Below the pieces are notes generated by a model. That model was not told the DNA's origin and ran no database searches. It saw only the letters and a list, made by a program, of their open reading frames with translations. Shown piece by piece: positions 28,501 through 35,872 of a stretch of DNA of 64,000 nt. A program made the position numbers and the translations under genes. The stretch is from CBDCWQ01 sp965223435 (GTDB lineage Bacteria > Myxococcota > Kuafuiibacteriia > Kuafuiibacteriales > Kuafuiibacteriaceae): the NCBI GenBank assembly GCA_965223435.1, contig CBDCWQ010000019.1, positions 558,001-622,000 on the forward strand, read 5' to 3'. Numbering within the stretch: the first letter of the stretch is position 1; each line of letters starts with the position of its first letter.

Positions 28501-29038
28501 AGAGGATCGGCCGGGCGTTTTCGCGCACGAGTACGGACATCTGGTGATCGATAAGAAAATCCCTCGAGAAAACGTCGACCAAAGAGTGCGTTTCTCCTGT
28601 CTCGGAGAGGGAATTGCCGAAGCAGTCGAGGCGTACGCGCAGGGCACGTGGGATGATGGTACGTTCCCGAGCGGATGTGCCCATGTGGGCTACTGGCATT
28701 CAAAAGGGCAATGTGTTCTGTGGCAAGCATATCATCAGGGGTATCGCGACGAAGAGTATATTCATGGGCTACTCAATCCGAATATTCCTCTTCATTTCGA
28801 CAGCTGTGCTTTTGGCGAAGGCTATTCGAACACCACAGAAATTGGGAACGCCTACATTGTCTATCTCTCCGAAGCTGCCAAAAAGGATCTGACGGCTGTG
28901 GTAGATGCTGCTGGGATTGACCATGCGGGCTCCTATTTGTCCGCAAAAGCTGCTCATACCGATTGGCTCAAAAAGAACGGTCATTGCGTCTGGCCCTGGG
29001 ATTGCCAAGTGCCAGAAGAACTCAAGAGCGGAAGATAG
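22565..29038 (+). CDS. Large modular lipoprotein, C-terminal part with thaumarchaeal-type repeats and HEYGH metalloprotease domain
   Basis: 2157 codons from the GTG at 22565, but matching sequence in this frame begins near 22500, so the GTG is probably not a true start. Residues about 1-240 finish the propeller and add a beta domain. About 260-1200 are helical and resemble an alpha/alpha-toroid (AYTQGIALAQFARQ, NCSWLSLSVDYSS, ATTGLIMGLLRF), as in the giant paralogue. Residues 1667-1706 and 1717-1756 are two repeats of the form IP.W.K.NA.WW....I.D.EF..GI..LI..GII. A cysteine-containing beta domain follows, then a C-terminal peptidase-like domain with HEYGH at 1988-1992 and a downstream GEGIAEAVEAYAQG that could supply the third zinc ligand. 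The protease domain is absent from the giant paralogue. Peptidase activity is inferred from the motif only. Confidence 0.8.
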   Translation: MGTGYLPDVAISSDGTLGVVYYAPSQGDSHAEIRVVRNQGEGWNIHSTLNTRPPKFIHFRTHGEGADDLPGVPRIAAHEGLFLAAWVRGSASARERDQIAVSRAALPGAEVKRIEIIARNPPIAHKVTTVDVRCVNEYGVTVQGCEDGVSIVSGGVRYDDVIKEVNGQQTVWVTAGRSAVIPSSQGDSGGLVESAYGTGLATVTVQTSKLAELAQALPTKDGARPGLRPISANATGNYLRAELQRDALFSADLGAQREYAYDPENEDSEFLAGYDRVWAYTQGIALAQFARQDDSRAGDVAVFLCENARRASNGTKILGWPFSWNTVDDDWYDARLVTGANAWAVHGLGVFVSSRQFAHLSGDRQGQLRACYVHALEGLKDHIHAPTGLMTAGYTTRGLETADAPGKMGIKDEHGEVYGPDISFEYYDVLDVVGYDRFDSERAPTIKTYRTTGGQKERLGFHAVTASDFTTLKKRVVAQNIVTEHNLDVLSVLNHALSEWDHIFASAPADREELRASLLPWRDRLREAIFTELWDETQKRFVTGGEISDAGSFVQSKHSAVDNCSWLSLSVDYSSLPQAHRTKLAECLDYTLHNFTRELPFSGKTYYGAHYFPNGFVDKYIEANGDQARLYHIEATTGLIMGLLRFVDTAPSTEDFAKRMVLAGFERRARELWAEMQRFVEDHDFPYSSLRIHNLMAKLDSSTALIWFIDVYDYMAKQHDSVDRPLKDYAEETDMVAAAASTLRAMSRLENMSGDFDEDKEASEAGSRGQLLSSWNVDANPEEAALTLIEDQALAVIAAASRGHFTPALSWIQGLFHTLHGVDFDGEVISEFPWLVHSRNGVSLNAYRQTGPQMLAIYADAFLSRRLQDEGLEPLSMELSFGVLEGLVKRYLDIPSGLLLSGSGNPLARGSETDSGALQPLPVAFMRDHLYAYFALREMAPLLDEKQRAFAHELQMSMKRRLDETFWDPQSNKPLQAVKVASDGTLEAVGGSAGAASLYTLYAIHTGQVQRARRCLDILAFSQDEGDRAASASEGRFSPTEGVFDFAQTDAALILAWRAGAMIDPRHEQLALRALTNVLDELPETVGGLAGTLLADTPGGFLGLDAAPMFYLVSGRGPLVLTEEVDDRLTSLFYETLFSLLASDYREYVFNDRFEELIRILHVVDMVRNAVPQHEWGVEFEARTAQERTASTVHGLLNFCGLNVSALSPRPSPSTPLGLSCQEMSRVSGMLFEKRTKGETPTFFISILSAEIGDAAGDLDMRALQRIAAYLQAPSGWASGDSQQGIFLGYVHPHVGSRTKRTSMKQFPMSGHAAEMASDASLDDVAEWLRNDWMDGVRQLVSDPIRDGEKVRYELRYVDLIAIENTASPVFWSREAIELRDLDRWEAERQSFRFTLNGLDTDLSTEDLHSHTKGNVRPLRRFINTFAEGRLSVMAKKSGFSVPVLHAMMRTGALTEDEFQRMSNGFSLSDKEAEVWAEQFSFVSPGSPSRTFAWSPVFEPIMLHRSMGADDQGKDDTEELEGVGLHLIKTSVGVSTHWDGETARIAFEEEQTGCRTVVDVRSTALSANQFFNLPLDYLERQSKLVCDMGNEYTQHLQSNVIGAAYADGEDHVFVFGPENLDLSQWASLISAGHVQLAVIGEAPKDAQDTGSTVSPETTSVTFAKDVEIPSWIKSDAILWEKGLISDGEFFKGIELLIANEILIVPSIEGKTLELVTEIPVWVKTNAGWWASNQISDDEFLKGIQFLIEEGIIQIASERKTTSETEALPGLSSIEFVPSPYLSWCDDESCVSEPTTVYACSKSGGCSLTHSFNLEWTINGRSFEGLWLHDAGWASVDEYDDRAVISQYNDKRFRVEGSSHVLIRGDLPEMSLTTSYASKLSSGSSKLEYKGYGFKTRRGKVFVTYLPAFETKVPAELEAQWEGFDDIAEKISKAAGLEPQPYELHFVPSEMMRDLWGAGEYHGSNRISLNRYVPHLGEIPEDRPGVFAHEYGHLVIDKKIPRENVDQRVRFSCLGEGIAEAVEAYAQGTWDDGTFPSGCAHVGYWHSKGQCVLWQAYHQGYRDEEYIHGLLNPNIPLHFDSCAFGEGYSNTTEIGNAYIVYLSEAAKKDLTAVVDAAGIDHAGSYLSAKAAHTDWLKKNGHCVWPWDCQVPEELKSGR
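27563..27832 (+). repeat. Two thaumarchaeal-type IPxWxKxNAxWW repeats inside the split lipoprotein gene
   Basis: Copy 1 (27563-27682) reads IPSWIKSDAILWEKG then ISDGEFFKGIELLI. Copy 2 (27713-27832) reads IPVWVKTNAGWWASN then ISDDEFLKGIQFLIEEGII. They are about 40 residues each with a ten-residue linker. The pattern matches the repeat found in many secreted proteins of ammonia-oxidising Thaumarchaeota (recalled, not searched). Confidence 0.75.
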
Positions 29039-29448
29039 AGAAAAGATCGATAGCTCGAATTGAGGACTTGCACCGGGTGTCTGGCCCGGTCCTTCGGCAT
29101 TCAACATCAACCCGGCCATCATGTCACCCGCGACGCACACCGAGTCCCCAAGGCGCGCCCGCTTCCCTATCAAGTTGCACCCGGATCACTGCGGGCCAAA
29201 CCCTGGCAATTGGCCTCCCAGACCTCGAAGCCCAGGTCCTCCCCGGTCGTGCGATAGCCCAGCAAGAAGCGACGGCTTCTCAGGCTTCGCTGGGCCCTCG
29301 TGGCCGACTTAACATCCGGAAAATCCGGAGTTCCGAACGAAACGGACAAATCTGTCCGGTTTTCGTTCCGAACAATGTCTCTTGGCTATGGCACATCGAT
29401 TGCATCGATAGGGCCTAGGGTTCTAACCCTTGCAAGGAAAGATGCACA
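29039..29448. other. Structured intergenic region between two large-protein genes
   Basis: 410 bases without a recognisable gene. Two structures are visible. At 29257-29295 a stem GCCCAGC/GCTGGGC encloses an inner hairpin AGAAGC-GACG-GCTTCT. At 29329-29373 there is an imperfect inverted repeat centred on CGGACA-AATC-TGTCCG, extended by GTTCCGAACGAAA against TTTTCGTTCCGAAC. Neither has a clear T run. A ribosome binding site (AAGGAAAG) precedes the ATG at 29449. Confidence 0.45.
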
Positions 29449-32400
29449 ATGAAGACTAAGAATCGTTCCACAAATAAACCAATGCCGAAAACAAGCAAAC
29501 GAACGCGACCTCGTAAATGGCTCGAACGGTTGGATAAAAATCTTGACTCATCAAGATGTTCGTTCGGCCAAGTTGGCGCAGCCGGAAGGCGATCCCCGGG
29601 AGAAGAGGCTGCGGCGCGAACAATCGTTCCGACTCTAGATGTGGATCGAATCCACCGCAGGGCGGCACTTGTTGGGCTCCTTTCGATCGGCTTTGGCCTT
29701 TCCTGCTCTGAAGGCAGCGTCGAAAAGACTCAACAAATACAAGCCGCCAACGCTATCTCGGAAACCGTCTGGAGATCCCCCAGTGAACAGCGCGTCGATC
29801 GAACCATTCTTAACTACATGGCGACGAGAACGCTGAAAAGCGACCTCCTCCTCATGTCGGCCCATCGCTACATAAGCAGCCGCGAGGGAAAAAGCTCTGG
29901 GGACTGCTCTGGTCCTGCTCAAGTACTTATTCAAGGATGCCGTCCGAAGCCAACGGGACTAGGGCTTTTTGCCCACATGAAGCAGTTCGAAAATGATCTC
30001 AAGAAAGTGCCTGGTGCTGACGAGATCCTGTTGGGTCCAAACTCAGAGAAAGCCGTCGACGCTCTCTTGTCGCTAGTGAAAAAGATGCCGACGGTGGGCG
30101 AGAGCGTTGAGCTTGCAGAAAGCCTCAAGGACATTCTCGTTCTGGTCGGAAACAACCATCACGCCAACCGCGCGAGAGAACAACAAATTGTCGACAGTTT
30201 TAAGCAAAACAGAGAAGAAACCTCACAGCTCATCGAGGCCGGCATAAGCTCTGCAAAAACCGCCCGCGAGGTGATCGAAATGATGGAGGAACTCCTCCAC
30301 GGCGATTTCACAAACGTCCCGCTCGATGAACAAGCGCGTAGGATTTCACTCGGGCATACTTTGAGTCGCTTCGTGATGGACCAAACGCAGTGTGTCCACG
30401 GCGATCCAACTTGCTATGCGCCCGGCGCAGAAACCTTGGCTGGACTCAAGACAGTGATCGAGCATGGCCAGAAAAATGGATATAAGCTTGATGAACTCAA
30501 AAATATGCTCCCGCAGCTTTTCGAGGGACTCAGCAAACAAAACGCCGTCGCAATCGACCTATTGAAAAAGCGAGACGCGCAAGATCGCAAATTGTGTGAC
30601 AGTGTCGATGCCCCCAACGCACAAAGCCCCGGGGATTGTTTGGCTACGCTTCTCATAGAACGGCAAAAAAAAGCCACTGCGGAACAGCGCAAATTGGCAC
30701 AACAACAGCAAGTGCTCAAACAACTCCCCTGGCAAACTACCGAGGCTGGCATATACTTGATTGGCCAACTTCTCGGCGTTTACGACGAGGCAGCTGGGAG
30801 ACATATCCAAACGCTCGGAAGTGCTGCGCTCAAAATCGCTCGGTCCCTCGACGACTACGTCTTTCTCAGCGAATTTGCGTCCCCAGAGCAAATGGGCATG
30901 GGAACGGCCGTTCTAACTGGGAACGTTGTTGGGGTGGTCATGACCATTTTCGCAGCCGGAGGCTCGAAGGACGGGATGATCCTCGAGCAACTTCAAGCCA
31001 TCCGACAAGATATCGCCAACCTTCGGGAAGTCATGGATCAACGCTTCGATAGGCTCGATTCTTCACTCAATCGACTCGAGTTCAACGTCATACGCTCCCT
31101 TAAGCACTCTTACGACGCGATGCTTGCCGGATTTGATCTTATTACAACCCAAAACGACGTAACCCACGACAAACTTATGGACATTCAACGCGCGCTCATC
31201 AACGTAAACACTCGATTGACGCGTCTTGAGAATTCCATTGGAGCATGGAGCGAGGAAGACCTCCGCCAGACCTTTTTGAGCACGAGAGGACGATTCCTCA
31301 ACTACCGAGAGCACTATCCTGGCCGAGAGCTTGAATGGTCGGGGTTTGAAGAAGCAGAGTCAGCTTTCTTTTTCCACGCAACTTCACAGGCGAAGGGTGT
31401 GTTGGCCGGAGCAGGAAATGCCCCAACGGACAACAAAGGCGCTCTGGAGGAGCTCAGAGGCAAGCCCCTCTCTAGGGAGATTAACTATTTGGCTGACGTG
31501 GCCGTGGAGCGTTTTGCTTCCGAACTCAGGCCTCACGGCGTGGGGCGACTTGCGAACCCAACCGACTGGATGGTTGCATCCGAGGCCTATGCTCAACTCT
31601 ACGAAGAGTGGCCGAAACACAGCACACGAAAAAACGTGAACCCACAGCGTTTGGAATCAGTCATCCAGGTGGGTGAGAATCTCAAAACAGTACTTGATAA
31701 AGTGTCAACCAGAGCCCTTGTCCTTGGTCTCATAGACAACTACCAAACATCGCTCGAAGATCTTCGCAAAGCTGTTGACGCATATCGGACGAACGTATTC
31801 GAACACAATCGGAACCTCACGGACATTGACCTTTGGGGTCAGATTCGAGCCACCCCCTCGATGCGCCGTACCGCCGCACAAGAAGCACTCGAAGCCGGTG
31901 GAGGTGTGCGGCTTTGTGACGAAAGCCAACCGCCACTTCGCATTCCCGATCTGAATTTCACGCCTGAAGGAGAGCTATCCTGCAAGGAATGTGAGAATAG
32001 CGTTGTCGGCCGAATGTGGGTGAACCTTTTTAATGCCCTTCCGGACAGCGTACTATTTGCGCGTGCTCTCGGTGGCCAGTCGGTTCGCTCGATTGATACT
32101 TGTATCAAGGCACATTGGCAGATTCTGAACGGGCACGTTTCAAGTACTGGCAAGCAATTTGCTAGACATAAACTTGAGCTTGTCGCGTCCTATGGTCTCG
32201 AATATCATTGGCCACACCCGCTCGCTGATTCACCGCCCATAAACAGCCATCACTTTGTGCACGGAGATGCGGGCGAGCTTCAGAGATGGGTATCCGGTGA
32301 GCTCGATGATTTGCAAAGTTGCCGCGATTGGACCGACCTGACGGACGAAGACATCGACTATTCTGTCGTAGTTAGCGGACCTCGTCCCTGGCGCTACGGG

Positions 32401-34254
32401 CGACTATGTCGTGGGGTTCCCAATCCGTATGATCTGGAACGTATTCAAGGCTACCACCTGCTCCACCACGAAGCCAGTGATAACGACGACGTTCTAGATG
32501 AAGCCATTCGCTCGTCCCTTCGAGAGACCCTCCTCCAAAAACAAAGTACGCTCTACGAGGAGATCTCGAGTCAGCTGGACGCCGTCGGTGAAGTGAATAC
32601 AGCCGCACGGAACGTTGACGGTGCAGTGGAGCTTTTACGTGCGTTCATGGCGCTTGGGTTCCCCGCGTTCCTTCAAGAGTCCGATCTCTTTCGGTTTCTT
32701 GTTTTTGGCGATGGTCTTCTAGACGCGAAGGCTATCGTCAACGTTTACGACGCCGCCGCAGCCAGTCCTCCTTCGCACGATGTCCTTTCCCAGCTCGATG
32801 TCCCCGATCGCCTCGCGGCCTTGGAGGAGCTTCTTTTAGAGCGTATGGCGTCCGATACGAACGCCTATGAAGCAGGTTACTTCTTGGACCCGATCCTAGA
32901 CCGCTTAAAGAGACTGAGGCCCTGCGAGATCGGCACCACGCGACCCACAGATGCAGGCTGTCAAGACAACCCTTTTTCTCGCAGTATCCAAAGGTGCAAC
33001 GATGATTACGTGTGGACCGACACCGCTGAATGCGAGTTGCTTCCGGACATCAAAGTGATTCACGATTTGTACGAAGAAATCTTAGGCCAGCGGCAACCGC
33101 TCACGTGCGAAATGAACCACCTTCTTATGCTCCGGGGAGGTGAATCTGCTTGGCGCTCCGCGATCACCAAAGCGGCTCAGACCTCGTCTCTGTTTTCCAC
33201 GTGTGATGCCGACGGCGATGGCGTGATCGACAACAACGGAGAAGGAAACGCTCCCTGCTTCGGCTCCTTTATCGGAGAATCCTGTTCCATCGGAGTGGGC
33301 GTCTGCGAAGCCCAAGGCATAGCAACCTGTGATAACGGAATCACGGTCTGCAGTGCTCAGCCTAGCGCGCCGTCAGCCGAACTCTGTGACGGGCTCGACA
33401 ATGATTGCGACGGGCTCATCGACGAACAATTTGACGTTGGTGCCGTCTGCACCGTTGGGCTCGGCGCCTGCAGGGCCGCAGGGTTCCTCAGCTGTCGAGA
33501 TGGCGATTCTGCGTGCAATGCGCAAGCAGGTACGCCGTCAGCTGAGATCTGTGATGGCATTGATAACGACTGTGATGGCATTGTTGATGAAAACTGCGTT
33601 AAGATCGATCTTTCGTACAGCGGCGGAGGCCATGTCACTTCAGACCCTGCGCCCATGAATGGCATGCTCTTGACTGGCAGCACCGTAACCTTCACGGCTC
33701 AGCCCAAGCATGGGCATCGCTTGGCTGGTTGGACCGGGAACTGCACTGGCGCTACCCCAACATGCCGATTCACAGTACCGTCCCAGAGCGTAAGCGTGGC
33801 GGCGCGATTCGAGGGCCCCAATTTCACGTACCAGGCTGAGTCCCAGGAACTCGCAAAAGCGACGGGACAGGCTTCATCCGGTGGCTGGGCTGCAGCGACC
33901 CAAGTCCACGAAGCGGGTCACCTCATCTACGGCCCTTATGCAGCATATTGGAGCGCGCGACCCCATACCGCCTTCTTCCGAATGATGGTCGATAATGTGA
34001 CTGCAGGTGGGAACATCGCAAGAATTGACATCCACGACTATACAACGAAGCAGATCCTCAAGACTCAGATCATTCGTCGCTCCGACTTCGATCAACCCTT
34101 CACGTTCAAAGACTTCCCCCTAACTTTCGATCTGACCGGTCGCTCCGGGCATGCCATTGAGACACGCGTGTATTGGTATGACACATCGTACCTAAAGGTT
34201 GATCAGATAGCGGTTGTCGAGGGGTATGTATCGCTCAAGGATTGGATTCCATAA
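29449..34254 (+). CDS. Large mosaic surface protein with coiled coil, MopE-type motifs and InlB-like repeat
   Basis: 1601 codons. The hydrophobic signal-like segment (RRAALVGLLSIGFGLSCS) begins only around residue 69, after a basic hydrophilic stretch. Either this is a Tat-like signal with a long n-region or the true start is further in. The first thousand residues are mostly helical, with a coiled coil at about 515-590 (IRQDIANLREVMDQRFDRL). Near residue 1247 is a calcium-type CDADGDGVIDNN loop. About 1311-1380 carry two copies of the MopE-type metal-binding motif (CDGLDNDCDGLIDE and CDGIDNDCDGIVDE). About 1385-1455 match a divergent InlB B-repeat (YSGGGHVTSDPAP, GHRLAGWTGNC), and 1460-1601 form a beta-sandwich resembling carbohydrate-binding modules. 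The tail is typical of secreted proteins of Myxococcota and relatives. No enzymatic motif was found. Base composition looks lower in GC than the flanks. Confidence 0.75.
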   Translation: MKTKNRSTNKPMPKTSKRTRPRKWLERLDKNLDSSRCSFGQVGAAGRRSPGEEAAARTIVPTLDVDRIHRRAALVGLLSIGFGLSCSEGSVEKTQQIQAANAISETVWRSPSEQRVDRTILNYMATRTLKSDLLLMSAHRYISSREGKSSGDCSGPAQVLIQGCRPKPTGLGLFAHMKQFENDLKKVPGADEILLGPNSEKAVDALLSLVKKMPTVGESVELAESLKDILVLVGNNHHANRAREQQIVDSFKQNREETSQLIEAGISSAKTAREVIEMMEELLHGDFTNVPLDEQARRISLGHTLSRFVMDQTQCVHGDPTCYAPGAETLAGLKTVIEHGQKNGYKLDELKNMLPQLFEGLSKQNAVAIDLLKKRDAQDRKLCDSVDAPNAQSPGDCLATLLIERQKKATAEQRKLAQQQQVLKQLPWQTTEAGIYLIGQLLGVYDEAAGRHIQTLGSAALKIARSLDDYVFLSEFASPEQMGMGTAVLTGNVVGVVMTIFAAGGSKDGMILEQLQAIRQDIANLREVMDQRFDRLDSSLNRLEFNVIRSLKHSYDAMLAGFDLITTQNDVTHDKLMDIQRALINVNTRLTRLENSIGAWSEEDLRQTFLSTRGRFLNYREHYPGRELEWSGFEEAESAFFFHATSQAKGVLAGAGNAPTDNKGALEELRGKPLSREINYLADVAVERFASELRPHGVGRLANPTDWMVASEAYAQLYEEWPKHSTRKNVNPQRLESVIQVGENLKTVLDKVSTRALVLGLIDNYQTSLEDLRKAVDAYRTNVFEHNRNLTDIDLWGQIRATPSMRRTAAQEALEAGGGVRLCDESQPPLRIPDLNFTPEGELSCKECENSVVGRMWVNLFNALPDSVLFARALGGQSVRSIDTCIKAHWQILNGHVSSTGKQFARHKLELVASYGLEYHWPHPLADSPPINSHHFVHGDAGELQRWVSGELDDLQSCRDWTDLTDEDIDYSVVVSGPRPWRYGRLCRGVPNPYDLERIQGYHLLHHEASDNDDVLDEAIRSSLRETLLQKQSTLYEEISSQLDAVGEVNTAARNVDGAVELLRAFMALGFPAFLQESDLFRFLVFGDGLLDAKAIVNVYDAAAASPPSHDVLSQLDVPDRLAALEELLLERMASDTNAYEAGYFLDPILDRLKRLRPCEIGTTRPTDAGCQDNPFSRSIQRCNDDYVWTDTAECELLPDIKVIHDLYEEILGQRQPLTCEMNHLLMLRGGESAWRSAITKAAQTSSLFSTCDADGDGVIDNNGEGNAPCFGSFIGESCSIGVGVCEAQGIATCDNGITVCSAQPSAPSAELCDGLDNDCDGLIDEQFDVGAVCTVGLGACRAAGFLSCRDGDSACNAQAGTPSAEICDGIDNDCDGIVDENCVKIDLSYSGGGHVTSDPAPMNGMLLTGSTVTFTAQPKHGHRLAGWTGNCTGATPTCRFTVPSQSVSVAARFEGPNFTYQAESQELAKATGQASSGGWAAATQVHEAGHLIYGPYAAYWSARPHTAFFRMMVDNVTAGGNIARIDIHDYTTKQILKTQIIRRSDFDQPFTFKDFPLTFDLTGRSGHAIETRVYWYDTSYLKVDQIAVVEGYVSLKDWIP

Positions 34255-34277
34255 GGAACACTGTGTTTCACTGACGG

Positions 34278-34306
34278 GCCCGGTCCGAATTCACTTCGGA
34301 CCGGGC
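34278..34306 (-). repeat. Perfect 12-bp palindromic repeat, full copy
   Basis: GCCCGGTCCGAA at 34278-34289 and its exact reverse complement at 34295-34306 enclose a 5-nt loop, 24 nt after the stop of the 1601-codon gene. A partial copy in opposite orientation lies at 7404-7434. It lacks a T run, so it is a REP-like repeat or a rho-independent-like hairpin of uncertain activity. Confidence 0.65.
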
Positions 34307-34380
34307 GCCGTAAGCCAAACCAGGGTCGGCTTGGGCTAGGGATGCGTACGGCCCAAAATCGACGCAACGGGCCCTTTGGG

Positions 34381-34794
34381 TCAGTTTGCGCCCTGAACTT
34401 GAACTTCGATCTTGCGCGTGCACGCCTTGGCATCCTTGGGGAGCCGAACCGTGAGGACCCCATCCTCAAGTTTCGCATCGATCCCTTGGACATCGATGTT
34501 TTGGCCCAACCGAAACTGGCGCCAAAACCGAGGGGGACGCCGCGCTTGAAGGCTCTGCCCCCACCGCTCGTCCTCGGGTGTGACCGCCCCTTCGATGGTC
34601 AGCACGCGGTCCCCTACATCAATGTGGATGTCATCTTTGGAAACCCCCGGGAGATCCGCGACCAACAGAAACGCCGACGGGCTCTCATGGACATCCGTCC
34701 GTGGCTTGATGGCCACGGAACAGGACTCTTTGGTCTGTCGCGCGAGATTTTTGTTCACGCGGTCAGGCTGTTTTTCTTGTACCGTTGTTGTCAT
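34381..34794 (-). CDS. Small heat shock protein, Hsp20 family (second gene)
   Basis: 137 residues from the second of two adjacent ATGs (34794), which lies five nt from a strong AGGAGG; the first ATG (34797) is only two nt away and too close. The alpha-crystallin domain is complete: SAFLLVADLPGVSKDDI, VGDRVLTIEG, a middle stretch corresponding to the dimerisation loop, and LEDGVLTVRLPK near the C-terminus. Small heat shock proteins hold unfolding proteins in oligomers without using ATP. It follows the other Hsp20 gene by ten nt and is surely co-transcribed with it. The C-terminal I-X-I motif is weak (KIEVQVQ). Confidence 0.92.
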   Translation of the reverse strand: MTTTVQEKQPDRVNKNLARQTKESCSVAIKPRTDVHESPSAFLLVADLPGVSKDDIHIDVGDRVLTIEGAVTPEDERWGQSLQARRPPRFWRQFRLGQNIDVQGIDAKLEDGVLTVRLPKDAKACTRKIEVQVQGAN

Positions 34795-34804
34795 CATAAC
34801 CTCC

Positions 34805-35236
34805 TTAGGCGACGGCTATTTTGCGTCGCCTGGTTTCTTCTGCTTTCGGCAGGGTGACCCTGAGAATTCCGTCTTTGTATTCGGCACTCACTTTTTCGGG
34901 GTCGATGGGGCCAGGCAACAAAACCGTCCGCCTGAACTGCCCCTCAGCGCGCTCGCGCTGGAGGGTCTGAGCATCTTGTGCAGCCGGCTCCAGTTTGCGG
35001 TGCCCCTGAATCACCACCTGCTCTTTTTCAGCAATCACTTCGGTATCTTCGCGCTTAAAACCCGGAAGATTCGCAGTGACAAGATATGCATCAGCGTCTT
35101 CGAAAAGGTTGACCGGCAGAAAACCCCGTGCCGGTGAAAACGGAACTGGTCCCGACATCGCGTCCAAAAAGTCTCGGAAAAACGGTGTGCGAAACGCATC
35201 AAAAGCAAACATAGTACGCCTCCAGTCGTAGCCCAT
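34805..35236 (-). CDS. Small heat shock protein, Hsp20 family (first gene)
   Basis: 143 residues from the ATG at 35236, with AGAGGAG seven nt upstream. An N-terminal aromatic-rich segment (FAFDAFRTPFFRDFLDAM) is followed by the alpha-crystallin domain with AYLVTANLPGFKREDTEV, QVVIQGHRKL, GQFRRTVLLPGPIDPEKV and YKDGILRVTLPKAEE. It is the first gene of a two-gene Hsp20 operon. Paired, diverged Hsp20 genes often co-assemble. About 45 nt upstream a TTGACG stretch could be a -35 element, but no good -10 box is apparent and no CIRCE-type operator was seen. Confidence 0.93.
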   Translation of the reverse strand: MGYDWRRTMFAFDAFRTPFFRDFLDAMSGPVPFSPARGFLPVNLFEDADAYLVTANLPGFKREDTEVIAEKEQVVIQGHRKLEPAAQDAQTLQRERAEGQFRRTVLLPGPIDPEKVSAEYKDGILRVTLPKAEETRRRKIAVA

Positions 35237-35632
35237 CTCGAGCTCCTCTCAACGTTGTGCACAGCATCCAAAGCGTCAAGCCACTCGACCACGGGCCCCC
35301 CCCCACGTCGTCGCGACACTGCCCGGTCATGCAGATCACTTGCTGACAAGGGCAAAACCACTCCGCGCCTCGCCCGAACGGAGGCCGTTTTGCCCCCCCA
35401 CCTATGGTAATTCCTCATGCACCGGAGCCACGCCAGGTCGAAGACGACGGTCGACCGTCATCGTTCTTCATCATGGCGCGGGCCGGCAATTTTCCTTGAT
35501 CGGTTTAGAAGTCACGCGGACCTCGAGGATTTCGACATGACCTTTGACCGAGACATCTCCAAGCAGAGCTCAAGGAGCTCGCGCAGCTTTCTTTTCTCCA
35601 CAATAACCAGAATCTGATTCTGCTCAGCAAAA
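35237..35632. other. Upstream region of the Hsp20 operon, with repeat copy
   Basis: About 400 bases holding the Hsp20 promoter at its left end, a 125-bp dispersed repeat (35381-35508, listed separately), and a short minus-strand coding-like stretch near 35512-35625 (LVIVEKRKLRELLELCLEMS) that could be a gene remnant but matches nothing I recognise. Confidence 0.4.
35381..35508 (+). repeat. Dispersed 125-bp repeat, copy A
   Basis: This stretch aligns with 42909-43033 in the same orientation. Shared blocks include GGCCGTTTTGCC, TATGGTAAT, CCGGAGCC, TCATGGC-type sequence and GGCAATTTTCCTTGA, with some 65-70 percent identity by eye. In copy B the reverse strand is open as a short peptide; here that frame is broken. 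Origin unknown. Confidence 0.55.
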
Positions 35633-35810
35633 CTAGTACCCCTTGCCGGAAGTTCGCTCCCGGTTTTCGCCGGCCCTCGTCCTCCCTGCTGGCGTCGCCG
35701 CTTCGCTCTCGTCGGTTGCATAGGCAGACTATGCGCCCTCCTCGCGCCACCACCAGGAAAAACGATGACTCGGCGAAAACGCGGAACGAACTTCCGGCAA
35801 GGGGTACTAG
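35633..35810. mobile_element. MITE-like element with 40-bp terminal inverted repeats
   Basis: Positions 35633-35672 and 35771-35810 are near-perfect 40-bp inverted repeats (outer ends CTAGTACCCCTTGCCGGAAG), separated by 98 bp, with only a few mismatches. There is no coding capacity. Length (178 bp) and structure fit a miniature inverted-repeat element, although no clear target duplication is visible. A structured RNA or long hairpin is the alternative. It lies 23 bp from the hexamer array that bounds the four-helix-bundle gene. Confidence 0.55.
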
Positions 35811-35833
35811 AGCACATCTCATAACCTCATTTT

Positions 35834-35869
35834 CCTGGACCTGGACCTGGACCTGGACTTGGACCTGGA
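35834..35869 (+). repeat. Hexanucleotide array (CCTGGA)x6, left arm
   Basis: Six consecutive hexamers CCTGGA, one of them CTTGGA. The reverse complement (TCCAGG), also six units, lies at 36231-36270, and the two arrays bracket the four-helix-bundle gene. Confidence 0.9.
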
Positions 35870-35872
35870 TTC

